A DNA stretch of 64,000 nt, taken from Hirsutella rhossiliensis. Its lineage: Eukaryota > Ascomycota > Sordariomycetes > Hypocreales > Ophiocordycipitaceae. Each line of letters starts with the position of its first letter. The stretch's first letter is position 1. Positions 47,951 through 60,329 of the stretch are shown here, in pieces. The notes under the pieces were generated by a model, which ran no database searches, had not been told where the DNA came from, and saw only the letters and a program-made list of their open reading frames with translations. The stretch spans positions 1,612,001 through 1,676,000 of the forward strand of contig NW_025408667.1 in the NCBI RefSeq assembly GCF_020360975.1, in the 5' to 3' direction. The position numbers were made by a program, and so were the translations under genes.

Positions 47951-48175
47951 TAAGGTTTAAAATAGCTAGGATTAATATAATAAGGTTTAGTATAATAAGG
48001 TTTATTATAATAAGGTTTAGTATAGTAAGGTTTAATATAGTAAGGTTTAGTATAATAAGGTTTAGTTTAGTAAGGTTTAGTTTAGTAAGGTTTAATATAA
48101 TATAGTTTAGTATAGTATAGTTTAGTATAGTAAGGTTTAATATCTTATTATTTAATATACTAAGGTTTATAATAA
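47951..48175 (+). repeat. Minisatellite: fifteen 15-bp units, consensus TAAGGTTTAGTATAA
   Basis: The 225 bp divide exactly into fifteen 15-mers. Most units are TAAGGTTTARTATAR. Variants include TATAGTTTAGTATAG (two), CTAGGATTAATATAA (one), TAAGGTTTAGTTTAG (two) and TATTATTTAATATAC (one). Variants cluster, as expected from unit duplication after mutation. Confidence 0.95.
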
Positions 48176-48550
48176 GTTACTACTAACTAGATTAAACTTA
48201 GTATACTAGCGCTAATTCTAATAATTATCTATATAGTCTTTACTAAGTACTAGTAAGGGCCCGCCCTTTATTTTTATTACCTTCCTTTAATATAAGTATT
48301 ACTTAGACTAATTAATTAAGATTATACTAGTAACCTATTTAAAGGTATCTAGAACTTTAGCGTTTTATTTTTATATTATTACTTATATATAGCTTCTAAG
48401 GCTATAGCGAGGCTAGTAAAGGCCTAGGCCCCTATTAGTAGTCCTAGCTAGCTATAGAGCCTAGGGGCTTATAACTAATTAAGGAAAGGGTAGCTATAAA
48501 GGTAATAATAAAGGAAAGGTTAGTTTAGTTCCTCCCGCGTAGTAATTTTC
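48176..48550. other. Spacer, likely 3' flank of LINE3
   Basis: RIPed DNA with no motif. It lies downstream of the LINE3 C-terminus on minus, so it may hold the LINE3 3' UTR. Confidence 0.35.
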
Positions 48551-50265
48551 CCCCTTAAGGGCCCTAGGGCCCCTAGGTTACTCCTTTTCTAGCTACTTAG
48601 CTATCCCTATCTCTATTTTAGCTAAGAAGGTTAAAAGGGCTTCCCTTCCTTCCTTAAAGCTATAGAGAATAAGTAGGCTAAGGGCCCCCTTCTATCTCTT
48701 AGAGGTCTAGTAAAGGACCTCTCTTTCCCTCCTATAGCTTAGGCACCTTAGGATAAGGTGCCTAGCTATATACCTTCCTTAGCCGTAGCGGTAGTTATCT
48801 TAGTTTACCTTATTAGTCCTTTTTAAGAAGGAAAATAAGAAGCTAGCCCTAAAAAGGAGTAGGTAAAAGGCTAAGAGGGTCGGCCTAGGCCTCCTTATAA
48901 GGTCCTTTTCTAGGCTAAGGGCTAAGCGGGGGGTCTTTTAAATAAACGTATAGTACTTACCTAGGCCCTTAGCCCTAAGGCCTTTAGCCGCCTTAGTAGC
49001 TTAGAGTCCCTTTTAATAGTCCTTAGTAGCTTACTAGACCTTTCTTTATAAGTAGCTAATAGAAACTAAGGGGGTCCCTTAGGTAAGGGCCCCTAAGCCT
49101 CTTTTAGCTAGCTAGTTAGCTAGCTCGTTATTAAAGATCCCTAGGTAGCTAGGGCACTAGTATAGCTATATATTATAAAAGGCTTCTAAGCTAAATAGGA
49201 GCCTTTTAATATATATAGCTAGGTCTAAGAAACCTATAACCTTCTTTATAGCGGCTTAGCTATCTATAAAGATATAGGTATTTATAAGGGGGTTAAGAGG
49301 GCTAAGCTTTAAGGGCCGAGGCCTCTTAGCTAAGTCCTCTAGGACCCTTAGTATCGCGAATAGGTCTATATTAGCTACTTTAATTAAGGGCCCTAGGTTC
49401 TCGTAGTACGCCTTAATAGGCCTATTTTCTAAGCCTATTTTATAGAAGGAGTAAGCGTTAGTCTCTATAAGGGACCTTTTAAGGCACCCCTTAAAGCCGT
49501 TAGTATAAAAGGCTAGGGGCTATAACCTAAAGTCTTCTAGGCTAGCTAGGCTAGCTAAGAGGCGTTAGTATTACTTCTTAGCTAAGGGCTTTAAGGCCTT
49601 TATTATCGTAATAAAAGCCTTAGGCTCTAAGGCCTATAAGGGCTCCTAGCTAGCTTTCCTTCTTTTAAAGTTAGAATTAGGTCTTATAAAGGCTACTAGG
49701 CTTTTAAGGAGGTAGAAGAGCTATATATATAGCTTAATATAGCTTAAGGCCCTTAGGTCGGAGCTTAAGTTAGCGAGGTTATCTTATATAGCTAGGTCGT
49801 AAGCCTACTTTATAAGGTAACTAAGTAAGAAGTATAGGGTCCGGAGGGCATTAGAGAGGCATGCCCTTTTAAATTATACCTTTAGTAGCGGTAGGGCCGC
49901 TTTAGCTTTTAAAGCCTTAATAGGGGATCCTTTAAACTCCTTTAAGACCTTTAAAAGAGCTTAGTTTTAGAGCCTTTAAAAAGGCTTTATAAGGCTCTTA
50001 GGGGTCTTAGGCCCCCTATACTAAAGCTAGGCCCTATAGTTTACTATAAAGGTTACGTAGGCCTAGTAAAGCTATTTAGAGGCTCTAAATAATAAGCTTT
50101 TTTATATAGAGGTTAAGTAGGATAGTCTTTTAAAGGTAGCTTATATAGAGGCTACCTTCTTTTCGATATATTATTTAAATAAGAGCCTAGAATTAAAGAA
50201 GACCCTTAGCTACTATACTAAGGGCTTTGCCTTAAAAGATAAGCCTCCTACTATTATACTTTAAT
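48550..50265 (-). pseudogene. LINE3 ORF2 C-terminal half (RT end, RNase H, Cys/His tail)
   Basis: The minus strand reads: RT thumb and connection (about 50250-49700, RACLSNALRTLYFLLSYLIK near 49870-49810); RNase H with LAFYTNGFKG near 49515-49480 (YTDGS type), a middle NIDLFAILRVLEDLAKRPRP near 49380-49320, IFIDS-AAIKK near 49275-49240 and LGIFNNELAN-LAKRG near 49130-49085 (LGIxGNExADxLAK type); then a Cys/His tail near 48800-48715 with YRYG-GRYIARHLILRCLSY. The RNase H domain places it among I/Tad-like LINEs, and it is a different family from LINE1, whose tail differs. The 5' half is missing. Stops are RIP type. Confidence 0.85.
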
Positions 50266-50635
50266 AGGTAAGATCGTACCTCTATAGATATTAGCCTATT
50301 AAAAGGATAAGACCCCTAGTACTCCCCTTTTAACTTACTTTTAAGTATACTTAAAGGCTTTATAAAGACCTTAATTATTTAATTAAGTATCTTCCTTAAT
50401 TATAGTTAATTTAAATTTTTATTTTTCCCCTTTAAAGTAAAGGCCGCTTATTACGCGACTTTAATAAAGATAAAGAGGCATAGAGTAAAGAAATCTTTAA
50501 GACTTATATTTATAACCTAAGGCTCTTAGAGCTATATATAGGACCGATAATTCGATAATTATATAGTTAATTACTCTACTAATCCTTAGCTACGTACTAC
50601 GCGTGCTTTAGGTATATACCCTTATCCCTATTAAA
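50265..50635 (+). repeat. 5' end fragment of LINE1 in opposite orientation
   Basis: The sequence from TTTAATAGGTAAGAT to TACCCTTATCCCTATTA is the reverse complement match of about 22135-22505, with blocks such as CTTTAAGACTTATATTTATA shared. It contains the LINE1 5' UTR and the start of ORF1. Both edges are abrupt: LINE3 on the left and a gag-like frame on the right. Confidence 0.85.
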
Positions 50636-53449
50636 ACTAGTCTCTAGGGCGTAAACTTATTATTCTATTCTATTTATATAGCGATAAGTAGCTTTACGAA
50701 GCTAAGAATACCTAGAGGACGACGGTACTATTTAGAAAAAATAAAATCTAGGGATTTAATAATTAAAGTAGTAACTACCTTAATAGCTAGAGTTAGGGAT
50801 ATAATAAAGTAATAGACTTACTAGGAAGTAAATAATTAGATAATGCCTTTACTAGTAGTAAAGGAAAAGTAATAAGCTAATACTAAAAAACCCCGAGCTC
50901 CTATTATCGGCCCTATAACCCTTAATACTAGCGACTTAGTTAAGAAACTATAATCTTTATATAATGCTTTAAAAGATAGAAATAATAATAATAGCGTAAT
51001 TTAAACTATTCTAGAACCTTACTAAGACCTCTTACTTATATACGTACTAATAATACTAATATAGGTACTAATAAGGGATACCCTAATAACCTTAACCTTA
51101 GCTCTCCTTTACGCGGTAGCTTATAAAGAACGCTTACCTCCCGCTAATAGATAAGAAAGTAAGTAATAAGATAGTTATAATAAGATATCCTTTAACTTCG
51201 AAAACTCTAACTTTAAATTTCTTAACCTTATAATCTATAGGTATACTATATTTAGAAACGCTAGCGGTTAAGAGGGATTATCTAATCCTACTACTAGCGA
51301 TATAAAGAAAATTAAGGTAGATATTAATAAGATTGCTAATAGACTTAGAGATATACTTACTAGAAGCTAAGATAACCTCGTAGGAAGACTCTACTAACTA
51401 TAACTCCTACCTATAGGTAAATTTAACGGTAAAAATATAACTAAATTCCTTAAGAAGTTCGAATAAGAGATATACGTTAACTATATCTATAATAAGGATA
51501 AAATAAACTAGCTTAAAGTTTATATCTCTTTTATATAAGCTCTTACTATTAAAATTCTTATAGATAGACTTACTTAGGAAGAAGTAAAGAAGAGACTCCT
51601 TTAATACTACTATATATATAATATTAAATAACTAGAAACTACTAACGACTACTTAGACTATTATAATACTAAAAAGCCTAAGACTATTATAGAAGTTATA
51701 AAATAGCTTAGTCTCTATTTATACCTATAGTATAAGGTATAACCTAATAGCTAGGAAGAATCTATAGTCTAGTTATACTTTATCTACTATATAATACTAA
51801 AGGAGCTTATTATTAATATTATAGAGAGAAATAAGAAGATATTTAAAGTTATCTCGAAACTCCTTAAGCCTTATCTATATAATTAATAACTACTTAGTAC
51901 CTTACTAGGACGTTAAGCAATAAGATATAGTATCTAAAGTCTATAATTAGAAGCTTAAGAACCTAAAGAAAGACTAGCTCTTTAGGTAAATTAACGAAGT
52001 AATAAAGGAAGCTAAATCTAATAAGGGTAAAGAAAAACTTTCTAAAGAGTTAAAGAAAATAGATAAGAAACCTAGATAGCTTATAAAGGAGATCTTAGAC
52101 CTAATAAAAGCCTTTAAAGATATAAAGATTAACCTTACTTACTAGTAAGAGTAGATATTTAACTAGCTTAATAAGGAATAGAGACGTATTAATAGTAAAA
52201 GCTACTCTTTAAGTCGTAGATAAGGAGGTAGCGTAAATACTATTAGATTTTACTACCTATCTAATTAATATATATAGTTTTAGGTTAATACTTTTAACTA
52301 GCCTAAGAGATACTTTTACTATAGTAAAGAAGGATACTACCTTAATAAGTATAAGGTATACTCTTAGGACTATAAGATTAGATTTATAATATATAAAGTA
52401 GTAAATAAGACTCTTTACCTTAAAAGAAAAGATAATAAAACCGTAATTCCCCCGGTACTTATTAATAGGTTTTCTTAAATAGGTATATATATTTAAAGGC
52501 TTATTATATACTAAGTAAATATATAGCTAGACTCCTTTATATTACTACTTATAAAATAGGTTAAAGCTATAGTTATACTATCTTACTTAAATTAAGCTAC
52601 TAGTAAAAGAGAATTTAGTTTCCTAGACTAGTTTTAGAGATATAAAAGCTTATATAAGTAGAAGCTAAGGAATCTAAAAGTAAGTAATATAAGAAAAGAA
52701 GTAAGAAGGATATTAATTATTATAATTATAGATAATATATAATAAAGCGATATATATAATTAGATAATCTATATAACTATAATAGGGATTAATGCCTATA
52801 AAGGGAAAAGATAAAGAGTTAAAGAGGACGTAAAGGAAATCGAAATAACGAGAATAGTAAAAACTAGCCTAAAGATTATCCCTATATACTATATATATAA
52901 AGTAGATCTAAATAAGAAGTTTAATAGACTTATAGATAAAATCGTTAGAGAAATTATATATAAAAGAATCCCGATCCCTTTAAATTACTTAATCGACTTT
53001 ATTCCCTAACTAAGTAAAAGACTTAGTATAAGATATATAGATATAGCCTAAGGTATAGAAAACACTAAATTCTAGACCTTAGAGAAAGTAAAGAGTAATA
53101 TAAGACCCTATAAAGCTACGATAATAGTTATAAAAGTAGCTAAAGATAATATAGAGAGTAGTTTACTCCTCCTTAAATATCTATAAGGAAAACTTATAGT
53201 AGCTTTAATATAAGTTAAAGAATAGGACGAATAATACTAAGTTAAACTAATTAAGCTTACTTACCTTACTTATAAAGAATTAGATTATAAGTGCCTTAAA
53301 GTCTAATAAGTACTAAAGAAAGTTAGGTTTATAACTAATATAATTAGTATAATATAACTAGCTTAAGGACTATCTAATTAATAAACTTTAAAGGTAATAA
53401 GACTAAAGAAAGATAAATTTATTATATAAGAAGTAGTACTCTTAATAAG
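50636..53449 (+). pseudogene. Gag and zinc-knuckle region of another retroelement
   Basis: On + a long frame with RIP stops reads RGRRYYLEKIKSRDLIIKV near 50705, LLPIGKFNGKNI-KFLKKFE near 51400-51465 (typical start of a gypsy-like gag core), TKKPKTIIEVIK-LSLYL near 51665-51725 and KPYLYN further on. A knuckle-like FYYSKEGYYLNKYK at 52316-52357 fits C-x2-C-x4-H-x4-C with Cys and His changed to Tyr. Downstream to 53449 is Lys/Arg-rich with no RT found. The element is cut on the right by an A LTR. Its family (Ty3/gypsy likely) is inferred. Confidence 0.6.
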
Positions 53450-53963
53450 TCTAAGGTATATAAGTAAAAGCGGAATTTTAGGAAATTAAGGAATCACGTA
53501 AATCTACGTAATAAAGGGGAAGAAGGAGTATAAGGTAGGATTTTCAACGGAATTTATTAGTAGTATATTAGTATATAGAAGAGGTATTAAAGTTAATAAT
53601 TCTCTATCTATCTACTAGTAGACATACTATCTTATATAGATAATTATAGCTAAACGGAAGAACCTTTTAGGACTAGATTTAGGCTGCCGTATAGCCCTAA
53701 GACTAGGGAATTCTATAATATCTCGAGTAAATCTAGAGGTGTCTTAGTTCTACTAATATTCGTGTTTAGAGGAGGTTGGTCGTGCCGGTATTCTTAAGAG
53801 GTCTTAGCTAGCATTCTAAGCTAGCTCTATTCCTTTGATTCCCGATTATACGATAACTAGCAACCCGTTTAATACATAATAATACATAAATTAACGAGCG
53901 ATTCTTGCTCTATAGAATAAGATTTTATCTATAATTAATATACTACTTATTAGCTTATATAAT
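53450..53963 (-). repeat. Family-A LTR, truncated by element B3
   Basis: The reverse complement matches the A LTR from its 3' end (TCTAAGGTATAT at 53450) to about 53 bp before its 5' end, where B3 begins. The missing 53 bp do not appear on the other side of B3. More RIPed than the copy at 10033-10600. No A internal sequence adjoins it, so it was probably a solo LTR. Confidence 0.9.
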
Positions 53964-54450
53964 TCTCGCGAAGAGAGATAGGAGAAGTGCATAAAAATAT
54001 ATAAAGGTGAAATTAAAAGTAAGGGGTTAGATAGGTAGGGCAGAGAGATTTAATTCTTACGGGAGCAGTAATTATAGTAGGGGAGTAATTGTTTTTTATT
54101 GCCTTAATTATCCTTCTTTCCTCTATCTAACGCCCCTCTTTATACCTATCTAGCATCTTAATTAATAAAGAAGATCCTACTTAAAGAAGCTATTAATATC
54201 CTTTCGACTACTAAGCTTTTTGCCGGTTTTTCCCCTCTTTTCTAGCCGTTGCCGGCATATCCGTCTTATCTTTCGCTACCTCTATAGGAAGCTATCGCTA
54301 CTTCTACTTCCCCTTATACCCCTACCCTTATTTCTATACCTCTTTTTAGCTCCTTCTTCCTTCTTCTATACCGGGTGTTTTTAGCTTCCTTAGTCCCTTA
54401 TACTAAGGGATATCTCCGAGAACTACGAAATTAGGCTACGCTTCGCGATA
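53964..54450 (-). repeat. 3' LTR of B3
   Basis: 487 bp. It starts on minus at 54450 with TATCGCGAAGCG and ends CTTCGCGAGA at 53964, giving near-perfect 10-bp terminal inverted repeats (TGTCGCGAAG / CTTCGCGAGA). Confidence 0.95.
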
Positions 54451-54779
54451 TACCCCCTTAGCTATAGCCTGCCCCTTAAGGGTATAGCTAATACGGCTTT
54501 AGGCTAGTAAGCGTATAGAGGAGGTCTTAGTCTATACTTATCTCTTACTTAAGAAATCCGGGTTTTAGCCCCGGGCTCTTTTAGACCTACTTTAGGAAAA
54601 GGGGCCTAAGGAGGAAATTAAGTCCTATAAGAAAGGGGGGCTTCTCTAAGGATAAGTCCCTAAAAAGGGGGCCTTTAAGAAGAATAAGTCCTAATTAAGC
54701 TAGGGGCCCTCTTTTAGGATAAGTCCTAATTCCTTTCTTCGGCTATAGACGTCTCCTTCCTCCTATATACTATTAGCTC

Positions 54780-57700
54780 CTCTCGTAGACTCTTAAGGCG
54801 GGCTTCTAAGGATAGCTTTTCTCGAACGTCTTTTAGCCTAATTTGCTATAAAAAGACAGCTAGCTTCTACTTTAGCAAGGGCTTTATAAGACTATCGGCT
54901 TTTATCGATACCGTTAAAACTTAACGGATAGAAATAAGTCCCCTTTAGACCTCTTAGCGTAACTAATACTAGTAGATATCGATATACTATAGCCGGGTCG
55001 ATAGCTTACTATTTTCCTCTATAAGAATTTATATAGTCTACGTGTTATTGTATTCTATAGCTAACGGGGACGGAATTTATAGTTATAACGATATTAGTAG
55101 CCGGCTAAGGAAAATCGCGTCTTTTAACGCTTTTAAAAGAGCTAGTAGCTCTGCCTCTATACTAGAAGTTATAATAGTAGCTTGCTTCGAAGCTCTTTAA
55201 GTAATAGTTCCTCTAACAAGGGATATAATATACCCTTATAAGCTCTTTCTATCTAAGGAATTATCCGTAAAGGACGAATCGCTTAAATAAAGGAAGATTT
55301 CGGTATCTAATTTCCTTCCCTACCCTCCTAGGCGTAGACTATATAATCTCGTTAAATAGAGATAAAGGATAGCTCTATCTACTACTTCTTAATGCCTAGG
55401 GCTAGGATTCTAGTTATACCTAGCTAGCCGGGAGACCGTAAAAGAGATATCCGGTTTAGTAGAAATAGCTAAAAAAAGCAGGGGGCCTACCTTCTATTAA
55501 TATTAGTGTTTCTCTTACTCCCTAGCTTAAAAGGACGGATTAGGTAAAAGCTCTTCGTTTAATATAGGCGTAGAGGGAAGCTTCTTATCGAGGGAATTAG
55601 GGAGGAATTTATAAGCGACCTTATCGATATAAGCGTCTTAGGTAAGCTAGATAGTCCGTTAAAACCTATTCTAAAGGATTCGTATCCCTAGGAACTACTT
55701 TAGCTCCCCTAGCCTAGTTATCTTATACCTTTATTATAGGCCTCGTATAGCCTCCCTAGTAGCAGCCTCTTCCTCTTTTAGGTAGGCCTAGATAATATCG
55801 TCGACGTAGAAGAAGACTATGATTTTACCCTTCTATATTATATATAGTTCCTAAGGGACTTTCTTAAAGCCTAGGGCTTTAAGGGAACCTATTAAATACT
55901 ATTACTAAAGAAAGGGTAATCTTTATAGTCCGTATAGAGCTTTCCTAAGCCGTAGAACCTTTCCTAGCTATTAGAAGCCTAGTAAAAGGCGTATATAAAT
56001 AACTTCTTCTTCTTCCTTAAGTAAGCAGTTAATAAAGGCGTTAACTATATCTATCTATTTAAGCTCGAGGTCGAATTCTACTACTATAGCTATAAGGGTC
56101 TAAAAAGATATCCCTACTAGGGTGGATGCCCTAGTAGGTAGATCCCCTTTTTCCTATTAATTCCTATAGATAACTAGCTAGGCCTTATACTTTTAAAGGA
56201 AGCCGCGTTTATTAGTCTTATAGATAAAGACCTATTTATAGCTAAGGACCTATTTTCCTCTTACCTTTTCCTTAAGGACCTCTTCGAAAGACCCTATCTC
56301 TTTATATAAGGCTAGGTAATCTTTCTAAGCCTAGAAAAACTAGTCTTTAAAGGGGTGTCTTTCTAGCTACTTTTAGTTTACTAGTAGGTCCGGGAGGTCT
56401 CTTTTATATACCTTCCTTGCTAATAGTAGCTTAAAAAGCCGGCCTGCTATAAACGCTCTATAGGAACCGTCTTCTATTAGCGTTAGGTAGAATTCGGAAA
56501 AACGATCGAAATAAAGGAGAGGTTAGTCTTCTTTAGTATCCGTATCGGGCCCTATACCTTCCTTTACTTCTCGAAGTAGGGATAAAAAAGCAGCTAGGTA
56601 ATCCTTTAAGAGAGGTGCCTTTCTTACCCCCTTAGGGGTTAAGATAGGAAGACTAACTAAAAAAGCTGCTTCTAGATCTTCTTCTTATTCTATAAGAGGA
56701 GGCGTAGGGAGGTAGGCGTATTCTAGCTCTACCGCTTTCCTATAGTCTCCTTCTTCGTCTAGATTATCTAATCTAGTAGCTTCCTCTTCGAAGTCGGCGT
56801 TATCCTCGACTACTTCGACGTTAGTTTCTTCTTCTATTTCCTCGTCTAGGACCTCTTCTTAAGACTATTAGGAAGGGGGGATTTAAATCTTCTAAATTAG
56901 CTAACGTTAAGAGAGTAAGAGGGGCTATTAATCCCTCTTTCCGTCGAAGAAGCTAGATTCGTCGAAAATTATATCCTTAGTCGAAATAACCTTCCGTAGA
57001 AGAGGAATCTAGATCTAGAAGATATTCGTAGAATTATAGCCGACGAGGTAACTAATAAAGGCTCTAGGATTAAGCTTTCTTTTCTTCTTCCTTTTTAGCT
57101 ATATATTAGTAGTTATAGCGTATACCCTATAGCCGTAGGTACGAAGGTAGGCTAGCGAGGCCCTCTTTTTTATAAAGAGCTTAAGGGGGGATTTCTAGTC
57201 TATTCCTTAGTTTAGTTCCCTAGGGTCCTTAGGGTCCCTAGGGGTCCGGTTCTAAAGGTAATAAGCGGTCTTAACGACTTCCCTCTAAAGGTAGTATAGA
57301 AGCCTTACAGTAAGTCTTATTATACGGGCCCTTTTTATTATAGCACCCCCTAATCTTTCTGCCCCTCCGTTCTAGGCCTAGGTATTTAGTGCTAACGGGA
57401 GGGGTAGAATGCCCCTTTTTTATAGCTAATTTAAGATATCTTTCGTAAATAGCTCTCTATAAGACCGTATCTTCTTTACCTCGTAGCCGAAGTAGGATTT
57501 TATTTAGTTAACGAAGTCTTAGAGGGTAGACTAGTTATACTTACTTAGGTAGGTCTATAAGAAATAGGGGAAAACTATCCCTAAAAAGGCGTCTATAAAA
57601 AATATTACCCTAATAAAGCTTTCCTAGTCCTTAGAGACGTTAGTCTAGTCGACCTAAATTTCCTTATATAGCTAGTCCGGCCGTAAAGGGGTTCGTCTAG

Positions 57701-58300
57701 AAATTCGTCTCCTAGTCTTTCCTTAGCCGTAGTGTTCGTAATCGACGGTCTTTAGGCCCCTTATTTATACGCCCTATTATTAGCCTAGCTTATATAAAGC
57801 TAGGGGGCCCGGGTAACTAAGTCGTGCGTGCTAAAGAAGGCCGTCTCCTTAAGCTGCTAGAAGAGGGTCCTTTATAGTAGACCTATTCCTCCTTATAGGG
57901 AAAGCTAACTTCTCGAGTAATTCCTTCCTAAGGATAGGTCGGAATTCGAGAATAAATTAACCGATTTCTCCTCGATAAGCCTAATAGTCTAATTCTTCTA
58001 GACTAGCCTTATAGGCTTAGACATTATATCCTAGAAGATTCCTTCCTCTTAAAGAAGGCGGAAGGAAATTAGGCTCGTTAAAAATCAAGGGCAAAAAGCT
58101 ACCCTTTTTCGTCGAAGAATTCGTATAGTCCCGTTAGGTAATTTTATCGTAAAATTCACCCTTCCGTACCCCTCTATCCGTACGGTTAATTCCCTAGCAA
58201 TAAGGTATTCCCTCCGTGCCTTCTTAAAGGACCGGAATCGTAAGAGTATATTATATATATCGAGGGAAGCACCGGAGTCGAGGATAGCTAATTTTCGTAG
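54780..58300 (-). pseudogene. pol: B3 pol (protease, integrase, RT, RNase H)
   Basis: Collinear with B1 pol. YVDD is at about 55797-55808 (TCGTCGACGTAGAAG on +). RNase H lies near 54850-55400, integrase about 57150-58050 and protease near 58280-58250 with CCGGAG where B1 has an altered Gly codon. Stops are of RIP type. Domain order makes it copia. Confidence 0.9.
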
Positions 58301-58554
58301 GGGATAGTCGGAGGGTCCTAACGGGTAGTCTTACTAGTCCGTAGGGAAGACGAAGGCTAGATTTACTATACTAACGATTTTTCCTTAAATTTACGGCTCG
58401 AATAAGGGCAGCGGCGTTCGTTGCTATTTCTTAGTAACCTAAATCTCGTCTATCTTCTTTTATAACGAGGGGTTCTCCTTAAGAGACTATTATACTATTT
58501 CTTATAGCCTCTTTAAAGGGTTAACTCCTTTAGGTCGGTTTTCCTCGAAGACCT

Positions 58555-59689
58555 ACTAGTAGTCTTCTAGCCGATAGGGCTTTTTGCATGCTTAGTAGGT
58601 AGGTCGATTCCTCCTCGTATATTATCTCTTCGAGGAATCCTCGTCCCTTTTTAGAAGGTCTGCTTAAAAACCCCCCCTTTTTACCCCTTATTACTAATTT
58701 TAATAAAGAGGTTTAATTTCGATTAGTTCCCTAATTTTTCGACTAACGGACTAAAAGGTCTATTAGGGGACTAGTCGGGCCGGTCTAACTAACGGGGCCG
58801 GGGCCGGGCCCGGAGCAAGATACGAAGCCGGGGCCGGGACCGGGGCAGCCGTTAAAGACGGTGTTAAGGCTCTCGAGGGAGGTAGAGCTAGAGGGGCAAT
58901 AGCTATAGCAGTAGCGGGAGCCGTAATAGGAGGGGCTGCAGCAGCTGCAGTGGTAGTAGGTCGAGCTGTCTAGGTTAAGTGCTAGCTACGAAGGAATAAG
59001 ACTACTTATTATTATACTCTAGTAGCTTCTTCGTCTAGTTCCCGGCTAGCTTCTTAAAAGATAGTCGAGTAACCGTTACTAATAGGCTTTATTAGTAGAG
59101 ATATATCCTATAGCTACTAGCCGGAAAGAGCTTCTATTAGGAAGTATTAGTTAGCTTCCTCGAGGATTTCTTCCTACTTAGCTAGCTACGAAGAAGCTAG
59201 TAGGTTCCTAGTAGAAAAGGCTCTTAGATATACTATATAGGTCTTCCTAATACGGTTAGTTATATAGCCCCTCGAGGGAGCTATTAAGGTCTTAAGCTTT
59301 AAAAGCTACTGCCTAGGAGTCTCTTCCTCTTAAAGAGAGATTAGCTTTACGGCACTAATAGATTCCGTTATTGCCGTACGAGTAGTAGTTAGCAGCTTTG
59401 TTTCGTAGAGGTAATCCTTTCGGTGACTCTCGTAGTTACCTAAGGCAGTAGAAAAAGCTCTCTGCTATACGGAGGTTAGCTTAGAGAAGAGGGATGCTCC
59501 CTCTATAAATTCCGTTGCCCTAGGACGAAGAGGGGGCTTAAGAGGGTCCTACTTATTAGAGAAGACTAAATTATAAATAGTTCTATCTATACGAGCCCGT
59601 AGCTCCTTTACCTACTTATCCTAATCTTAGGGCTCTATAAGAATCGTCCTATAGACCGTAGGGACGGTAGAGGAGTCGGTTTTCGTTAT
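58555..59689 (-). pseudogene. gag: B3 gag
   Basis: The start is ATA at 59687-59689 (ATG before RIP), aligned with B1 and B4. The Ala/Pro linker lies near 58860-58960. The zinc-knuckle stretch at about 58560-58605 differs in sequence from B1 (it reads ACKKPY on minus near its middle), so B3 comes from a variant subfamily or has a recombinant patch here. Confidence 0.75.
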
Positions 59690-59835
59690 CGTTACGGAAG
59701 TAGGGGGGTAGAAAAGTCGGTTAAAAATCGGCTTTTCTAGTAAGAGGGGTAAAAGCAAGCTACGAGGGATATAAGAAAGGTGCCTTTTATAGTAGCCGGA
59801 AGGTATAGGAATACTATTCCTCCCGGGCTTATAAC

Positions 59836-60320
59836 TCTCGCGAAGAGAGATATAAGAAGTATATAAAAATATATAAAGGTAAAATTAAAAGTAAGGGGTC
59901 GGATAGGTAGGGCAGAGAGATTTAATTCTTACGGGAGTAGTAATTATAGTAGGGAAGTAATTATTATATTGCCTTAATTATCCTTCTTTCCTCTATCTAA
60001 CGCCCCTCTTTATACCTATCTAGTATCTTAATTAATAAAGAAGATCCTACTTAAAGAAGCTACTAATATCCTTTCGACTACTAAGCTTTTTGCCGGTTTT
60101 TCCCCTCTTTTCTAGCTATTACCGGTATATCCGTCTTATCTTTCGCTACCTCTATAGGAAGCTATCGCTACTTCTACTTCCCCTTATACCCCTACCCTCC
60201 TTTCTATACCTCTTTTTAGCTCCTTCTTCCTTCTTCTATACCGGGTGTTTTTAGCTTCCTTAGTCCCTTATACTAAGGGATATATCCGAGAACTATAAAA
60301 TTAGGCTATACTTCGCGATA
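59836..60320 (-). repeat. 5' LTR of B3, with adjacent primer-binding site
   Basis: 485 bp. On minus, its end is followed by GTTATAAGCCCGGGAGG (59819-59835), the initiator tRNA-Met half site. Right flank begins ATATAACC at 60321. Confidence 0.95.
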
Positions 60321-60329
60321 ATATAACCT

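Larger units (their letters stand above)
53964..60320 (-). mobile_element. Complete Ty1/copia element B3, 6357 bp
   Basis: LTRs at 53964-54450 (3') and 59836-60320 (5') bracket a minus-strand gag-pol collinear with B1 throughout. The 5-bp flanks are ATAAT (left) and ATATA (right), which do not match, and the left flank is an A LTR while the right flank is transposase sequence. RIP is heavier than in B1. Confidence 0.95.

Noticed and set aside
47951..48175. Telomere-like repeat (TAAGGTTTAG resembles CCCTAA/TTAGGG)
   Set aside because: The period is exactly 15 bp, not 6, and TTAGGG itself does not occur in the array.
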